This document shows, piece by piece, positions 63,279 through 64,000 of a DNA stretch of 64,000 nt. Both the position numbers and the translations under genes were made by a program. Source of the DNA: Giesbergeria sp. GTDB taxonomy: Bacteria > Pseudomonadota > Gammaproteobacteria > Burkholderiales > Burkholderiaceae_C. Each line of letters starts with the position of its first letter. Position 1 is the first letter of the stretch. The notes below the pieces were generated by a model, which searched no databases, had not been told where the DNA came from, and saw only the letters and a list, made by a program, of their open reading frames with translations. The stretch covers positions 1-64,000 of the forward strand of contig NZ_JAQUCA010000010.1 in NCBI RefSeq assembly GCF_028686475.1, written 5' to 3'.

Positions 63279-63851
63279 TCAGTAATCGGGTTGCCAATCG
63301 ACCACAATGCGGCGCTGCTCTAATTCGACTTTATCGACAAAGGCCGCAACAAACGGAATCATGCGTTCTAGCGGCTTGCCGCCGGGCTGCTCTTGCTCTA
63401 GCACCAACACGGTTTGTGGGCCGGTGGACATGAGTTCGCGCACTTGGCCCAAGGCTACGCCTTCGCGGTTAAACACCGCTAGGCCGATTAAATCGACCCA
63501 ATAGTATTCATCTTCGGCGGGTGCTGGAAAAGCAGAGCGGGGTACAAAAATGCGCGCACCGCGCAGCGCTTCTGCTGCGTTGCGCTCGTCAATGCCCTGC
63601 GCCCAAGCGACGATGGTGTCGGAGTGCGGGCGCACTTGGCGTATGGTCAAGGCCACGGTGCCGCTGAAGGTACGCGCGCCGCGCTCGCTGGGTTGCAGAT
63701 ACCACTGCTTGGCGGCAAACAGGGCATCGGGCGCGGCATTGTGCGAAATGACTTTAAACCAGCCTTTAATGCCCCAAGCCTCGGCAATGCGCCCGACCTC
63801 GACGGCATCCTCGGGCAGGGCAACGGATTCCAAATTCAGGGCAGCGGACAT
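63279..63851 (-). CDS. rimM: Ribosome maturation factor RimM
   Basis: 190 residues. N-terminal RimM domain about 18-105 (VEVGRIAEAWGIKGWFKVIS, RGARIFVPRSAFP) and a PRC-barrel (about 113-185) with EYYWVDLIGLAVFNREGVAL and IPFVAAFVDKVELEQRRIVV. It binds S19 in the 30S head and helps 16S rRNA maturation. 83 bases after rpsP, with a hairpin between. Confidence 0.96.
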   Translation of the reverse strand: MSAALNLESVALPEDAVEVGRIAEAWGIKGWFKVISHNAAPDALFAAKQWYLQPSERGARTFSGTVALTIRQVRPHSDTIVAWAQGIDERNAAEALRGARIFVPRSAFPAPAEDEYYWVDLIGLAVFNREGVALGQVRELMSTGPQTVLVLEQEQPGGKPLERMIPFVAAFVDKVELEQRRIVVDWQPDY

Positions 63852-63869
63852 GGCAGGGGTAAAGAAAAG

Positions 63870-63918
63870 AAAAAATAAAAGGCGGGTCTCGTCAGTGGCT
63901 ACCGACGAAACCCGCCTT
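63870..63918 (-). terminator. Hairpin with T-rich tail between rpsP and rimM
   Basis: On the minus strand AAGGCGGGT/ACCCGCCTT pair, with an inner CGTC/GACG extension, followed by TTATTTTTTC. It resembles an intrinsic terminator or attenuator inside the operon and could reduce rimM-trmD expression relative to rpsP, as has been described for the E. coli operon by other means. Confidence 0.75.
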
Positions 63919-63934
63919 GTGTCGCTAGAAGCGA

Positions 63935-64000
63935 TTAAGCGGCTTGTTTAGCAGCTTGCTTGATCAGGCGATCAACGGTGGGCGAAGTTTGTGCGCCCAC
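63935..64000 (-). CDS. rpsP: 30S ribosomal protein S16, C-terminal end
   Basis: The last 21 residues, VGAQTSPTVDRLIKQAAKQA plus a final Ala, match the S16 C-terminus (VGAQPTETV-type). The gene continues beyond the right edge. First gene of the rpsP-rimM-trmD-rplS operon read on the minus strand. Confidence 0.9.
   Translation of the reverse strand: MGAQTSPTVDRLIKQAAKQAA

Overview
The window looks like a chromosome segment from a betaproteobacterium of the order Burkholderiales, most likely near Comamonadaceae. I infer this from gene order and protein character, not from a database search: a fused aroA-cmk gene in the row ihfB-rpsA-aroA/cmk-tyrA-pheA-serC-gyrA, the lptF/lptG pair divergent from pepA-holC, rpsP-rimM-trmD-rplS, an E2 with two lipoyl domains beside an E3 carrying its own lipoyl domain, and a one-piece tmRNA with tag ANDERFALAA. 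No rRNA or tRNA gene was seen. No gap between genes exceeds about 225 bases.

Layout. 1-5.6 kb: the end of an unidentified gene, a DUF2242 lipoprotein, murB, yajQ, a retropepsin-like protease, a degenerate HD-GYP-like protein, a CysB-type regulator and a small CbiX/SirB protein. 5.5-10.3 kb: lptG-lptF divergent from pepA-holC, with an (Ala-Ser-Asn)8 tail on PepA. 10.4-24 kb: a minus-strand block with a hydroxyacid dehydrogenase, lapB-lapA-ihfB-rpsA, aromatic amino acid and serine synthesis genes, and gyrA; then on the plus strand an OmpA-like protein, ubiG, gph and ssrA (tmRNA).

25.87-32.08 kb: an integrated element of 6,088 bp bounded by perfect 114-bp direct repeats of the ssrA 3' end plus its terminator. 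It is a heavily deleted prophage. It keeps a tyrosine recombinase that has lost its N-terminal arm-binding region, 11-bp tandem arm-type repeats on both inner flanks, remnants of two virion-type genes, a HigB/HigA-type toxin-antitoxin pair, and a complete-looking lysis module: a holin-like protein, a SAR-type endolysin, a 19-residue hydrophobic peptide gene, and nested Rz/Rz1 spanins. Capsid, packaging and replication genes are absent.

32.1-38.4 kb: pyruvate dehydrogenase genes aceE-aceF-lpdA (minus). 38.5-43.4 kb: a membrane PAS histidine kinase, a membrane diguanylate cyclase and a FixJ-type response regulator. 43.4-47 kb: folD, prlC and a glutaredoxin-like secreted protein. 47.1-51.7 kb: a chemosensory cluster of a soluble receptor with duplicated PAS domains, a triple-CheW protein, CheR and CheD, without cheA, cheB or cheY. 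51.8-56.2 kb: an acyl-CoA ligase, an Arg/Asp/Tyr-rich lipoprotein, an SDR protein and a ferredoxin-type reductase.

56.2-60.1 kb: a metal-linked cluster read on the minus strand: a DUF2946-like protein, MbnP, the di-heme enzyme MbnH and a 420-residue predicted outer-membrane protein. 60.2-64 kb: a CobD/CbiB-family membrane protein, a NUDIX hydrolase, and the translation genes rplS, trmD, rimM and the end of rpsP.

The items I would look at first are the element in ssrA with its tiny overlapping lysis gene, and the MbnP/MbnH cluster with its barrel-like third partner.
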